From an uncultured Ellagibacter sp. (GTDB lineage Bacteria > Actinomycetota > Coriobacteriia > Coriobacteriales > Eggerthellaceae), in NCBI RefSeq assembly GCF_934643285.1, contig NZ_CAKUBT010000001.1, positions 1 to 64,000 on the forward strand: a stretch of 64,000 nt of DNA, read 5' to 3'. This document shows positions 26,400 to 35,039 of this stretch, piece by piece. The notes beneath the pieces were generated by a model. The model was given only the letters and a program-made list of their open reading frames with translations, was not told the origin of the DNA and made no database searches. Every line of letters begins with the position of its first letter. Position 1 is the stretch's first letter. The position numbers and the translations under genes were made by a program.

Positions 26400-28577
26400 A
26401 TGCTGGTAGCCATCATCGCAGCAGTGGTCGCGGCGCTCGTTGCGGCTGCGATCATCGTCGTCGTGCTCTCCGTGCGCAACCGCACGAAGACCCCTTACGC
26501 GAACAGCGGAAAGAAAGAGGTGCAGCAGCTCTCGACCGTCGGCGTCGGCTCGAGCGGGGGCTTCGCCCGCGGCAAGGGCGCCTCTTCCCGCCCCGAGTCC
26601 GATGTGCAGGTGAAAAGCGGCCATGCCAACTCGAAGAAGCCTGCCGACAGCTTGAAGGGCCGCTTCACAGGCGTCAGCATTTTCTCCGTCGCCGTCTTCG
26701 GCACCTTGGCGGCGAAGCTGTGGAGCATGCAGATCCTCTCAAACGAGGATTACTCGAACAAGGCTGCGAGCAACCTTTACACCACGGTGTCGACGCCCGC
26801 ACCGCGCGGCTACATCTACGACGCCGATGGCATCGCGCTCGTGAAGAACCGCTCGAGTCAGACCGTCCTCGCCGATGCGGACGTGGTCGACGACCACGAC
26901 GTCGTTGCCCGGCTTTCGGCCGTCCTCGGCGTTCCCCAGGCAATCGTGCGTCAGCGCATCCAGTCGACCACGGCGGGCGCGCAGAGCCAGCGCGTCGTGG
27001 CGAGCGATGTCCGCCTGCGCGACGTCGCCTTCATCGCCGAGCATTCCGACGCCTTCTCGGGCGTGACGGTAGAGACGCGCACGGTGCGCGATTACCCCTT
27101 CGGCGCCCTGTGCGCCCATGCCCTGGGTTACACGGGCACGCCGAGCGAGGACCAGGTTTCCAACGCACCATCCAACCGCGATATCCAACTAACCGATGAC
27201 GTGGGCAAATCGGGTATCGAAAGCGCGTACGACAACCTGCTCGCGGGCGACCATGGGCAGCGTGTCGTCACCGTCGATGCGCAAGGTAACGTCGTGGACG
27301 TGGTGAGCGAGACCAAGGCGACCCGCGGTTCGGACGTGTACCTGACAATCAAAGGCTCGGTCCAATACGCCGCCGACGAGGCGCTCGCGAGCCTTATCGC
27401 GCCTAGTGACGGCGTTATCGGTACGGGAAAGGGCGTCGGTGGCGCGGTCGTGGCCATGGACGTGCGCGACGGCAGCATCATCGCGCTGTCGAGCTATCCC
27501 ACGTTCGATCCGACGAACTGGGTCGGCGGGCTGTCCACCGAGGCGAACAACGTCTACAACTCCGATTCCGCGCACGCGCCGTTGCAAAACCGCGTGACGG
27601 CGGGCCTCTACGCCGCTGCCTCCACCTTCAAACCCTTCACCGGGCTTGCAGGCTTGGAATACGGCTTCGCGGAAGGCCGCTCGTGGGACTGCACGGGCAA
27701 GTGGGACGGCTTCAACACCGGATCGCCTCAGTGGTGCTGGTACCACAACGGCCACGGGTACCTCGATTTCCGCGGCGGCATCGTCAACTCGTGCGACGTC
27801 GTGTTCTACGAAATCGCGAAGAGCTTCTTCTACGCATCGAAAAGCCAGGGCGGCAACTTGTCCGACACCGCCATCCAAGAGATGGTCCAGCGGTTCGATT
27901 TCGGGAAGAAGGCGGGCATCGACATCGGCGGCGAGGTCGAGGGGCTTGTGCCCACGCCCGAGTGGAAGGCGACGCGCTGGCGCAACGTTCCCGCGAACGC
28001 CACGTGGACGGGCGGCGACTACACCAACATGATCATCGGCCAGGGCGACGTGCAGGTCACGCCGATCCAGGTAGCGGTGGCCTATGGCGGCATCGCGACG
28101 GGCAAGATCATGAAGCCGCATCTTTTGAAGGAAGTGCGCAACGCTTCGGGCCAGACGGTCGTCAGCTATGAGTCCGAGGTCGTCACCGAACCCGACGTCG
28201 ACCAGCGGTATCTTGACACGGTGCGCGACGCCCTCCGTGGCGTGGTCACCGAGAACGAGGGCATCGCGTCCCTGTTCGCCGAGTCGGGCATCAAGGCGGC
28301 GGGCAAGACCGGCACCGCCGAGCATACCGACAAGGGCGACGACGCGTGGTTTGTGTGCTATGCGCCCTACGACGACCCGAAGTATGTGGTCGCGACCGTT
28401 ATCGAGCAGGGCGGCGGCGGCTCGGCCGTGGCGGCTCCGGTGGGCGCGAAGGTAATGGAAGCGGTCATGGCCGCCGATGCCGGCAGCAACGACGCGTCCT
28501 CGATGGGCCGCATCGCAGGCTCGTCGGGCCGTCAAATCGAAGGCTTCAGCACCAAGAGCGCAAGCCGCTCCGACTAG
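26400..28577 (+). CDS. mrdA: Penicillin-binding protein 2 (elongasome transpeptidase)
   Basis: The 725-residue class B PBP has a dimerisation domain (RGYIYDADGIALVKN) and a transpeptidase domain with the active-site S408 in ASTFKPF, the second motif SCD (NSCDVVFYEIA) and KTGTAE at about 636-641. It crosslinks peptidoglycan during elongation with RodA. The N-terminus is unusual: a very hydrophobic segment at residues 1-25 precedes a 65-residue polar linker and then the expected membrane anchor at about 90-112. The extra segment could place the linker outside, or translation may start further down. It is followed directly by rodA. Confidence 0.94.
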   Translation: MLVAIIAAVVAALVAAAIIVVVLSVRNRTKTPYANSGKKEVQQLSTVGVGSSGGFARGKGASSRPESDVQVKSGHANSKKPADSLKGRFTGVSIFSVAVFGTLAAKLWSMQILSNEDYSNKAASNLYTTVSTPAPRGYIYDADGIALVKNRSSQTVLADADVVDDHDVVARLSAVLGVPQAIVRQRIQSTTAGAQSQRVVASDVRLRDVAFIAEHSDAFSGVTVETRTVRDYPFGALCAHALGYTGTPSEDQVSNAPSNRDIQLTDDVGKSGIESAYDNLLAGDHGQRVVTVDAQGNVVDVVSETKATRGSDVYLTIKGSVQYAADEALASLIAPSDGVIGTGKGVGGAVVAMDVRDGSIIALSSYPTFDPTNWVGGLSTEANNVYNSDSAHAPLQNRVTAGLYAAASTFKPFTGLAGLEYGFAEGRSWDCTGKWDGFNTGSPQWCWYHNGHGYLDFRGGIVNSCDVVFYEIAKSFFYASKSQGGNLSDTAIQEMVQRFDFGKKAGIDIGGEVEGLVPTPEWKATRWRNVPANATWTGGDYTNMIIGQGDVQVTPIQVAVAYGGIATGKIMKPHLLKEVRNASGQTVVSYESEVVTEPDVDQRYLDTVRDALRGVVTENEGIASLFAESGIKAAGKTGTAEHTDKGDDAWFVCYAPYDDPKYVVATVIEQGGGGSAVAAPVGAKVMEAVMAADAGSNDASSMGRIAGSSGRQIEGFSTKSASRSD

Positions 28578-28596
28578 GGAAGCGAGGTGGAATAGC

Positions 28597-29817
28597 ATGG
28601 CATTGCCGCAGATAGACAGCTTGAAGACGCCCGATGCGTCGCTTTCGCGTGCAGCGAGCCCGCGCAGGGGGAGGCTCCCTCTGGTAAACCTCCCCTTTGT
28701 TGCGATTATCGTGCTGCTCGTGGGGTACGGCCTGCTTGTGTGCTGGTCGTCCATCGAGGGGTCGACTGACACGACCTACAGCTTCACGCGTCAGCTTATC
28801 TTCGCTGCGGTGGGCGCTGTCGTCATGATGCTCATGTGGCGGGTGGACTACCAACGGTTCGCGAACGCGGTCATGCCGCTGTTCATCTTGAACATCGCGC
28901 TCATCTTGTCCCCGCATATCCCGGGTCTCGGCACCGACGCTGGCATGGGCGCCCAATCGTGGCTGAAGCTCGGCATTCAGGTGCAGCCGGGCGAGTTCGC
29001 GAAGGTTACGATCATCCTCATGGATGCGGCCCTTGTGGCGCGTTACGGCGGCCGTCTCGATGACCTGCGGGAATACTTGAAAGTCGTTTTCTTCATCCTG
29101 GTGCCGTTCTTGGCCATCATGACGCAGCCCGACTTGGGCACGGGACTAGTGTATCTCGCCATCGGCGCGATGGCGCTCGTTGCAGGCGGCGCGCGTTCGA
29201 AGTACCTGCTCATCACGTTGGCGCTGGGAATCGCGGCCATCGCGGCGGTGTTCGCGATTGACCAGGTCATTTACAATTCCACTGGCGAGTACAAGCTGCT
29301 CAAGCAGTATCAGCGCAACCGCCTGCTCGTGTTCCTCGACCAAGACGGCTCGAACACGTCGTCGTCGGGGTATAACCTCCAGCAGGCGAAGATTGCTATC
29401 GGCTCGGGCGGGCTGTTCGGGAAAGGCCTGCTCAACGCTACGCAGTCGGGGCACGGCTTTCTGCCCGAGGCGCAGACCGACTTCATCTTCTGCGTGCTTG
29501 CCGAGCAGTTCGGCTTCGTGGGGTCGATGGCCCTGCTCGCGCTCTACGGTGCGCTCATCTACGTGAGCATGCGCATCGCGCGCAATTCGAACGACCTGTT
29601 CGGAACCTTGATAGTTATGTGCGTTGTCGGCATGTGGTTGTTCCAGATATTGGAGAATATCGGCATGGATTGCGGTCTTATGCCCATCACGGGCATTCCC
29701 CTGCCGTTTGTGAGCTACGGTTCGACTGGCATGATCATGAGCTTCATGGCGCTGGGGCTCATCGGCTCGGTCTATCGCGGATCGAACATCGACAAGAAGA
29801 AAGAAGGGCGGCTATGA
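28597..29817 (+). CDS. rodA: SEDS glycosyltransferase RodA
   Basis: The 406-residue polytopic membrane protein has SEDS signatures (GYGLLVCWSSIEGS, PGLGTDAGMGAQSWL, QPDLGTGLVYLAIG, GIPLPFVSYGSTGMI). It polymerises lipid II glycan strands with PBP2. ATG 28597 follows GAGGTGG at 7 bases; the longer open frame starting inside the PBP2 gene is out of frame with it and lacks a ribosome site. The stop overlaps the next start (ATGA at 29814-29817). Confidence 0.95.
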   Translation: MALPQIDSLKTPDASLSRAASPRRGRLPLVNLPFVAIIVLLVGYGLLVCWSSIEGSTDTTYSFTRQLIFAAVGAVVMMLMWRVDYQRFANAVMPLFILNIALILSPHIPGLGTDAGMGAQSWLKLGIQVQPGEFAKVTIILMDAALVARYGGRLDDLREYLKVVFFILVPFLAIMTQPDLGTGLVYLAIGAMALVAGGARSKYLLITLALGIAAIAAVFAIDQVIYNSTGEYKLLKQYQRNRLLVFLDQDGSNTSSSGYNLQQAKIAIGSGGLFGKGLLNATQSGHGFLPEAQTDFIFCVLAEQFGFVGSMALLALYGALIYVSMRIARNSNDLFGTLIVMCVVGMWLFQILENIGMDCGLMPITGIPLPFVSYGSTGMIMSFMALGLIGSVYRGSNIDKKKEGRL

Positions 29818-30977
29818 AACTTCCCATCGACCTTAAGGCGGTCATCGAGGCGGCGACCGACATCGAAAGCGCGCGCAGCACGCCAGTGTCTGTGAGCGTG
29901 CTCATCGATGATTCGGCGCCTGGCGATGTGGCTGCGCATGTTCGCTCGGCCTTCGTCGGCGCGGGTGCGCATGCTCGCGTGACCGTGGGGTATTTCGCGG
30001 GTCCCGCCTTCTCGCCGTACGAAGGCGACGACATGGCGGTGATCGTCGCCGGCTTCTCCGAGGAAGTGGGCCGCCGAGCTGCGGAAATTCGCGCTGCGGG
30101 TGTTCCCGTGATGGTTGTGACGTCGATGCCGAGCCTCGTAGCCGACATGGCGAGCGCGTACGGTAATCCCATTCCCGAAGGCGACTTGGTTGCGCCTGAA
30201 GGCGTTGAAGGCTGTGAGGCCGACGGCAAGGCCGCCTGCGCGAGCGGGGAAGTCGCGGGTGCGCATGTGAGCGTGTTCACGGGCATACGCGCGGCGAAGT
30301 CAGCGGGCGCGGGTGCAGCCGCGGGGTTCGCGGGCGCGGCGGCGAGTTCGCCTGATGCCCTCGACGCCCCGATTCCCATCGATGCGGCTGCGGCTTGTGC
30401 GCTCGATCGCCGCATGGGCGAGTGGGTTGTGGCTGCGTGCCGCGAGAAGCGCCTCGCCCTCGCGCTATCGTTCCCGTTCGTGCGCAAGCCGCTTTCGCTC
30501 GAGGCGGTGAGCGCGACGTCGCTGCAGAACGCCGGCATCGGCCTCGTGCTTTTCATTCCCGGCGCCGACATGCCGCTTATGACGCTCAACCAGGCGAAGA
30601 TGCTGCTCCAAATCGCCGCCGCATACGGCGAGCCCATGAGCGCCGCGCGCGTGAAGGAGCTTGCCGCCATCGTTGCCGGTGGGTTCGCGTGCCGCAGCGT
30701 CGCCCGCCAGGTCGCGGGCGCGGTGCCCGCCATCGGCTGGGCCGTGAAGGCGGGTGTGGGCTATGCGGGCACGAAGGCGATGGGCCTTGCAGCTGTCGAG
30801 TACTTCGAGCGCGGCGGCAACATCGCAGGTCTTGCGGGCGTCGTTTCCACGGCGACGGCGAAAGCGACGCAGATTGCGGGTGATGTCGCGGCGACTCCTG
30901 CGGGGGCTCGCGTGCTCTCGACCGTGAAGACGGCGGTCCGCCAAGGCGCCGCGTCGGTTCTCAAGAAGACTGAATAA
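29814..30977 (+). CDS. DUF697-like conserved protein
   Basis: The 387-residue protein begins by an ATGA overlap with rodA. Residues 1-130 form an alpha/beta domain (VSVSVLIDDSAPG, DDMAVIVAGFSEEVG). The C-terminal half has DUF697/YcjF-like character with hydrophobic helices (MTLNQAKMLLQIAAAYGEP, KELAAIVAGGFACRSVAR, AVPAIGWAVKAGVGYAGT). Such domains usually associate with membranes alongside GTPase-like modules, but no P-loop is visible here. Its coupling to the elongasome genes suggests an envelope role. The function is unknown. Confidence 0.7.
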   Translation: MKLPIDLKAVIEAATDIESARSTPVSVSVLIDDSAPGDVAAHVRSAFVGAGAHARVTVGYFAGPAFSPYEGDDMAVIVAGFSEEVGRRAAEIRAAGVPVMVVTSMPSLVADMASAYGNPIPEGDLVAPEGVEGCEADGKAACASGEVAGAHVSVFTGIRAAKSAGAGAAAGFAGAAASSPDALDAPIPIDAAAACALDRRMGEWVVAACREKRLALALSFPFVRKPLSLEAVSATSLQNAGIGLVLFIPGADMPLMTLNQAKMLLQIAAAYGEPMSAARVKELAAIVAGGFACRSVARQVAGAVPAIGWAVKAGVGYAGTKAMGLAAVEYFERGGNIAGLAGVVSTATAKATQIAGDVAATPAGARVLSTVKTAVRQGAASVLKKTE

Positions 30978-31025
30978 GGGCCGCATCTGCGGTTTTGCAT
31001 ATCAAGGGTATATCGAGGGGGATAC

Positions 31026-33056
31026 ATGATCGACTTGTGGCCGCGGCTTGAGCCGCTGCTTGCGCGCGTGGAGCGACCAGCGCGCTATCTCGACCACGAA
31101 TGGGGGAGCACGCGCAAGGAAGGCGCGGACTTCAACTATTGCATGGTCTACCCGGACACCTACGAGCTCGGGCAGCCGAATCAGGCGGTTCGTATCCTCG
31201 TGAACGCGGTGAACGCGACCGAGCATCTCGCCGCCGAGCGCGCGTTTCTGCCTGCGGTCGACCTGATTGACCTCATGCGTGAAGAGGGCATTCCGATGTT
31301 CTCGCTCGAAAGCTGCGCCCCGCTTTCGGGGTTCGATGCGATTGGCATCACGCTGCCGCACGAGCTTGCGGCGACCAACGTTCTCGAAGTGCTCGACCTG
31401 TCGGGCATTCCCCTGCGTGCGGTCGATCGCGCGCAGGACGACCCGATCGTGCTTGGCGGCGGGCCTTGCGTTTTCAACCCCGAGCCCTATGCGCCGTTCT
31501 TCGACGCGATGCTCATCGGCGAAGGCGAGGAGTCGCTGCCCGAGGCGCTGCTCTGCGTGCGCGAGGGGCGCCGTGCGGGTGCGACGCGCCAGGATATCCT
31601 GCGCTCGCTCGCGGCGCTTCCCGGGTGCTACGTTCCCTCGCTGTATCGCGTGCGGGAAGAAGAGGAGGCGCAGCGCGCGGGCTCATGGGTCGAGCCGCTC
31701 GAGCCGGGCGTTCCCGAGCATATTGAGAAGCGCCTGTTCGCGGGCTTCTCCGAAAGCTCTGGATGGGAGCCGTGCATCGTTCCCTATACCGAGTGCGTGC
31801 ACGATCGCCTTTCGGTCGAGGTGCTGCGCGGGTGCGCGCGCGGGTGCCGCTTCTGCCAGGCCGGCATGATGTACCGCCCGGTGCGCGAGCGCTCTGCGGA
31901 CAACGTGGTGTCGTCGGTGCTCGATGGCCTTGCCGACACTGGCTACGACGAGGTGAGTCTGACCTCGCTTTCCTCGACCGACCATTCTCAGATTGCCGAT
32001 ATCCTCATCAAGCTGAACCATGCGTGCGACGGCAAGGGCGTGCGCATCTCGCTTCCTTCCCAGCGCCTCGACTCGTTCGGCGTCGACATGGCCGAGCTCG
32101 TTGCAGGGCAGAAGAAGGGCGGCCTTACCTTCGCGCCCGAGGCGGGCACGCAGCGCCTGCGCGACGTGATCAACAAGAACGTGACGGAAGACGACCTGTT
32201 CGGAGCCATCGACGCCGCGTTTAAGGCGGGGTGGCGCCGCTGCAAGCTTTACTTCATGATCGGCCTGCCCACCGAGACCGACGACGACATCAAGGGCATC
32301 GCGAGCCTTGTGCAGCGCGCCTACGATCGAGCGAAGGCTGCCGTGCCGCCCGAGCATCGCGGTAACGTGCGGGTGAGCGCGTCGGTCGCGCTGTTTGTTC
32401 CCAAGTCGCAGACGCCTTTCCAGTGGGACGGCCAGATTCCGCCCGAGGAGGCGCTGCGCCGCGTGAATCTTCTGCGCAACAGTGTGAAGTACAAGGCGGT
32501 CGATATTCATTGGCATGATCCGGCGACGAGCTTCGTCGAGGCCGTCATGAGCCGCGGTGGGCGGCAGGCGGCCGACTGGGTGGAGGCTGCATGGCGCCGA
32601 GGGGCACGCTTCGACGCGTGGACCGAGCTCTTCTCGGAGGACGCCTGGCGAAGTGCTGCGTCCGACGTGGGAATCGATCCTGCGGAAATCGCGCAGGCGC
32701 AGTGGGATACCTCGCGCGTCATGCCGTGGGCGCATATTTCCACGGGCGTGACCATGCGCTACCTGGCGCTCGAACGCAAGCGTGCGGCGGCGGAGACCAC
32801 CACACCCGACTGCACCTTCGAGAAGTGCACGGGCTGCGGTGCTTGCCAGGCGCTCGATTGCGACAACATGCTTGCCGGCGTTCGCTCCATCCCGAGCGCG
32901 CCTGCCGCCGAGGCTGGAGAGGCCGACGTCGCGTCCGCGTTTGCCGTGGCGGCTGCAGCTTCTCCTGCTGCCATCAAGGTATCGGGAAACGACAGTTCTG
33001 CGGAGGCGGCGAGCAACGAGTGCCCGCTTCCCGCGTCCGAAGGGAGTGCGCGATGA
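31026..33056 (+). CDS. TIGR03960-type B12-binding/radical SAM protein
   Basis: The 676-residue protein has an N-terminal cobalamin-binding-like domain (residues about 30-190), a radical SAM core with C-x3-C-x2-C in LRGCARGCRFCQAGMM, and late cysteines CTFEKCTGCGACQALDC for another cluster. An Ala/Glu-rich tail follows. It belongs with the family found directly upstream of a DUF2344 (TIGR03936) gene in many anaerobes, as here. The substrate is not established to my knowledge. RNA modification is a guess based on Elp3-like and MiaB-like relatives. The stop overlaps the next start by 4 bases (ATGA). Confidence 0.85.
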   Translation: MIDLWPRLEPLLARVERPARYLDHEWGSTRKEGADFNYCMVYPDTYELGQPNQAVRILVNAVNATEHLAAERAFLPAVDLIDLMREEGIPMFSLESCAPLSGFDAIGITLPHELAATNVLEVLDLSGIPLRAVDRAQDDPIVLGGGPCVFNPEPYAPFFDAMLIGEGEESLPEALLCVREGRRAGATRQDILRSLAALPGCYVPSLYRVREEEEAQRAGSWVEPLEPGVPEHIEKRLFAGFSESSGWEPCIVPYTECVHDRLSVEVLRGCARGCRFCQAGMMYRPVRERSADNVVSSVLDGLADTGYDEVSLTSLSSTDHSQIADILIKLNHACDGKGVRISLPSQRLDSFGVDMAELVAGQKKGGLTFAPEAGTQRLRDVINKNVTEDDLFGAIDAAFKAGWRRCKLYFMIGLPTETDDDIKGIASLVQRAYDRAKAAVPPEHRGNVRVSASVALFVPKSQTPFQWDGQIPPEEALRRVNLLRNSVKYKAVDIHWHDPATSFVEAVMSRGGRQAADWVEAAWRRGARFDAWTELFSEDAWRSAASDVGIDPAEIAQAQWDTSRVMPWAHISTGVTMRYLALERKRAAAETTTPDCTFEKCTGCGACQALDCDNMLAGVRSIPSAPAAEAGEADVASAFAVAAAASPAAIKVSGNDSSAEAASNECPLPASEGSAR

Positions 33057-33790
33057 GCGAGCCGCAACAAGTATTTCGCCTTCGATTGACGTTTGCCAAG
33101 CAGGGGCGCCTCGCGATGCTGTCGCATTTGGAAGTTGCCCGCGCGCTTGAGCGCACCGTGCGCCGTGCTGGCCTGCCTTATGCGGTGAGCCAGGGCTTCT
33201 CGCCTCATATGCTCATCGCGTTCGGCGCGGCGCTGCCCGTCGGCGTCGGAGGGACGCACGAGATCGCCGACGTCCGCCTGACGCACTATGTTTCCGCTGA
33301 TAAGGCGCTTTCCGCCCTTCAGGATGCGAGCGTTGCCGACCTTATGGTGAAGGACTGCCGCTACATCGAGCCCAAGGCGGCGGCTGCGTCGGTCGCCTTC
33401 CCCGTGAGTACGTACCGCGCGCTTCTGTCTTGCACTCCGGCGGTGCTTCCGCTGCCAGACGAGATCCACGTTGTGCGCAAGAAGAAGGAGAAGGTACTGC
33501 ATCCCGCCGAGTTCCTCGTGGGGAATTTCGAGCTCACGGGTGCGGTTGCCACCTTCAAGTTGGAGGCGAAGCCGACGGGTAGCTTACGTCCGGACTTGCT
33601 TTTGCGCGAGGCGGTCGACAATTACAATTTGGCTGCGTCGGGGGAGATCGTTCAGGGCGTGACGTGGGTGGAGAATGCAGTGGCCCCGGAGGCGATGATC
33701 GCGAAGAAGGCCGAGCGCGGACTCGACTTGCCCTGCTGCGACGATGATGCGCTTCGTATCCTGAATATCATGCGCATCGCCCAAGAGTAG
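33053..33790 (+). CDS. TIGR03936/DUF2344 radical SAM-associated protein
   Basis: The 245-residue protein begins with the family pattern FRLRLTFAKQGRLAMLSHLE followed by YAVSQGFSPHMLIAFGAALPVG. It is always encoded next to, or fused with, the TIGR03960 radical SAM protein and is presumed to work with it. Translation is coupled to that gene by the ATGA overlap at 33053. The downstream 170 bases carry no gene before tRNA-Gly. Confidence 0.88.
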   Translation: MSEPQQVFRLRLTFAKQGRLAMLSHLEVARALERTVRRAGLPYAVSQGFSPHMLIAFGAALPVGVGGTHEIADVRLTHYVSADKALSALQDASVADLMVKDCRYIEPKAAAASVAFPVSTYRALLSCTPAVLPLPDEIHVVRKKKEKVLHPAEFLVGNFELTGAVATFKLEAKPTGSLRPDLLLREAVDNYNLAASGEIVQGVTWVENAVAPEAMIAKKAERGLDLPCCDDDALRILNIMRIAQE

Positions 33791-33961
33791 GGGCGCGCGG
33801 CGAGGTCTGCTAGGCTGGATGCGCGAAGGTAGCTGTCGGGCGAGGCGCGCGTCGAGAGAAAACTGTTCTGCGCGCGGTTTCGCGTGTGGTCAAGTCGCTT
33901 CTTTGAGAAAAGTTTCGCCGTGATAGGGCAACTTGCGGTACAATAGCTAACGCTGCAAATC

Positions 33962-34035
33962 GCGGGTGTGGTTCAATGGTAGAACTTCAGCCTTCCAAGC
34001 TGATAACGCGGGTTCGATTCCCGTCACCCGCTCCA
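33962..34035 (+). tRNA. tRNA-Gly (TCC)
   Basis: Acceptor GCGGGTG/CACCCGC, anticodon loop CTTCCAA (anticodon TCC), T loop TTCGATT, discriminator T and encoded CCA at 34033-34035. A TACAAT box near 33938 is probably its minus 10. Confidence 0.97.
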
Positions 34036-34044
34036 TGAAACACC

Positions 34045-34078
34045 AGGCCAGAGACTATAAGTCTCTGGCCTTTTCTTT
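34045..34078 (+). terminator. Intrinsic terminator after tRNA-Gly
   Basis: AGGCCAGAGAC at 34045-34055 pairs perfectly with GTCTCTGGCCT at 34061-34071, followed by TTTCTTTTA. Confidence 0.9.
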
Positions 34079-34657
34079 TAGGGCCAAATCTTCACACCAA
34101 ATGGGATGCGGGACAAACTGGGGATCAAATTGGGGAGGGCGGGACCGAATGCGTGCCAATTGGGGACTGAAGTTTGCGTGAATGCGGGCGTGGGAAACGT
34201 TGCCATGTACAAGATTGACGATAAGTTGTGCAGGAATAGTGAATTAGATTGTCGAAGTGCTCCATGTGTACCAAAAACGGTGCAATTGAAGCAAGATCGA
34301 GATGAGATACTCCACATATTCATAGCACATGGGGGGTAGCACGCAATTCCTTCATAACTTATCGTCATTTTTGTACACAACCTCAAGCGGTTGGAGGCTT
34401 CACTGTTCGCGCAAGTCGATGTCAGTGTGGCGCCCCTGCTCCTTCAGGCAAAAGACATCGGGGGAATTTCGACCCGAGTGTGCGAGGGGGCTGAGCGGTC
34501 TCGGCGACCTTGTGCTGCCGACAAAGCAGCGCGTGCACAGGCGCGTCCGATTGGGCGAACTCGCGCACTTGCGTCAGCTCGCCGCATTTGGGGACTTGAA
34601 AGCATCGGACTCGCTGCCTGGAGGCTTTGCAAGGTGCATGCGCTCACTTCGAATCGG
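34079..34657. other. Gene-free accessory stretch next to tRNA-Gly
   Basis: About 580 bases with no credible protein on either strand. The first 300 bases are AT-richer than the chromosome average and hold an inverted-repeat element (34206-34377). The position just after a tRNA gene is a common integration site, so this may be the remains of an inserted element. I found no integrase or matching tRNA 3' end. Confidence 0.5.
34206..34377. mobile_element. Small element bounded by 32-bp inverted repeats (MITE-like)
   Basis: The 32 bases at 34206-34237 (starting TGTACAAGATTGACGATAAG) and the reverse complement of 34346-34377 (starting TGTACAAAAATGACGATAAG) match at 28 of 32 positions without gaps. 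The enclosed 108 bases carry no gene. The structure suits a non-autonomous mobile element or a long RNA hairpin. No target-site duplication is evident. Confidence 0.5.
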
Positions 34658-34765
34658 TAATAAAATAGCCGTCCCGAAGGACGGCTATCGGCAAGCTGCG
34701 GGTTCCTACCGCTTTCTCCTCTAACAAGGTGTACTCGTATGTGCATTTGCACTAGTTCTTGCCGC
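34658..34765 (-). ncRNA. Candidate structured small RNA (~107 nt)
   Basis: On the minus strand a promoter (34770-34798) is followed at a normal distance by an RNA whose 5' CGGCAAG (34764-34758) pairs with CTTGCCG (34695-34689). Inside lie a hairpin from GTGCAAATGCAC (34752-34741), an exposed AGAGGAG purine stretch and a GCGG/CCGC hairpin (34712-34698). The RNA ends in a 10-bp stem capped by C(UUCG)G and TTTATTA. No protein-coding frame is supported. It sits just beyond the terminator of the vWA surface gene on the same strand. I do not recognise a known RNA family. Confidence 0.55.
34665..34688 (-). terminator. Intrinsic terminator with UUCG tetraloop
   Basis: On the minus strand ATAGCCGTCC and GGACGGCTAT form a perfect 10-bp stem closed by TTCG. 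TTTATTA follows. It ends the candidate small RNA. Confidence 0.75.
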
Positions 34766-34769
34766 CCCT

Positions 34770-34798
34770 ATTATCCTAGAGATTCGCAGCTTGCTCAA
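34770..34798 (-). promoter_or_regulatory. Promoter of the candidate small RNA
   Basis: On the minus strand TTGAGC (34798-34793) and GATAAT (34775-34770) are separated by exactly 17 bases. Confidence 0.6.
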
Positions 34799-34936
34799 CG
34801 GCTGCAAGTCAATCAAACCATGGGTAAACAGGTGCTTCGTCTTTTTCGCGGCTGTCGACGATGGAGAGCGGCTCGTCTCGATCATCTGCAACATCAAGAT
34901 GCCCTGTCGAAGGGGTGCATTCTCAGGATGAAACAA

Positions 34937-34968
34937 TCGAGGCGAAGCCGTGTGCAACTTCGCCTCGA
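34937..34968 (-). terminator. Terminator of the vWA surface-protein gene
   Basis: TCGAGGCGAAG and CTTCGCCTCGA form a perfect 11-bp stem over a 10-base loop. On the minus strand it is followed by TTGTTTCATC. It lies 72 bases after the vWA gene stop. Confidence 0.7.
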
Positions 34969-35039
34969 AAACTCTTCAGTGGCGCCGCTCTTGTTTGCGG
35001 CGTGGGGTTATGCGTGGACGGCTACTCGTCCGAGCGCCC

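Noticed and set aside
34079..34752. Open frames in the tRNA-Gly/vWA gap, some with FLHNLSS-like peptides on both strands
   Set aside because: The repeated peptide is simply the translation of the inverted repeat. No start with a ribosome site is present.
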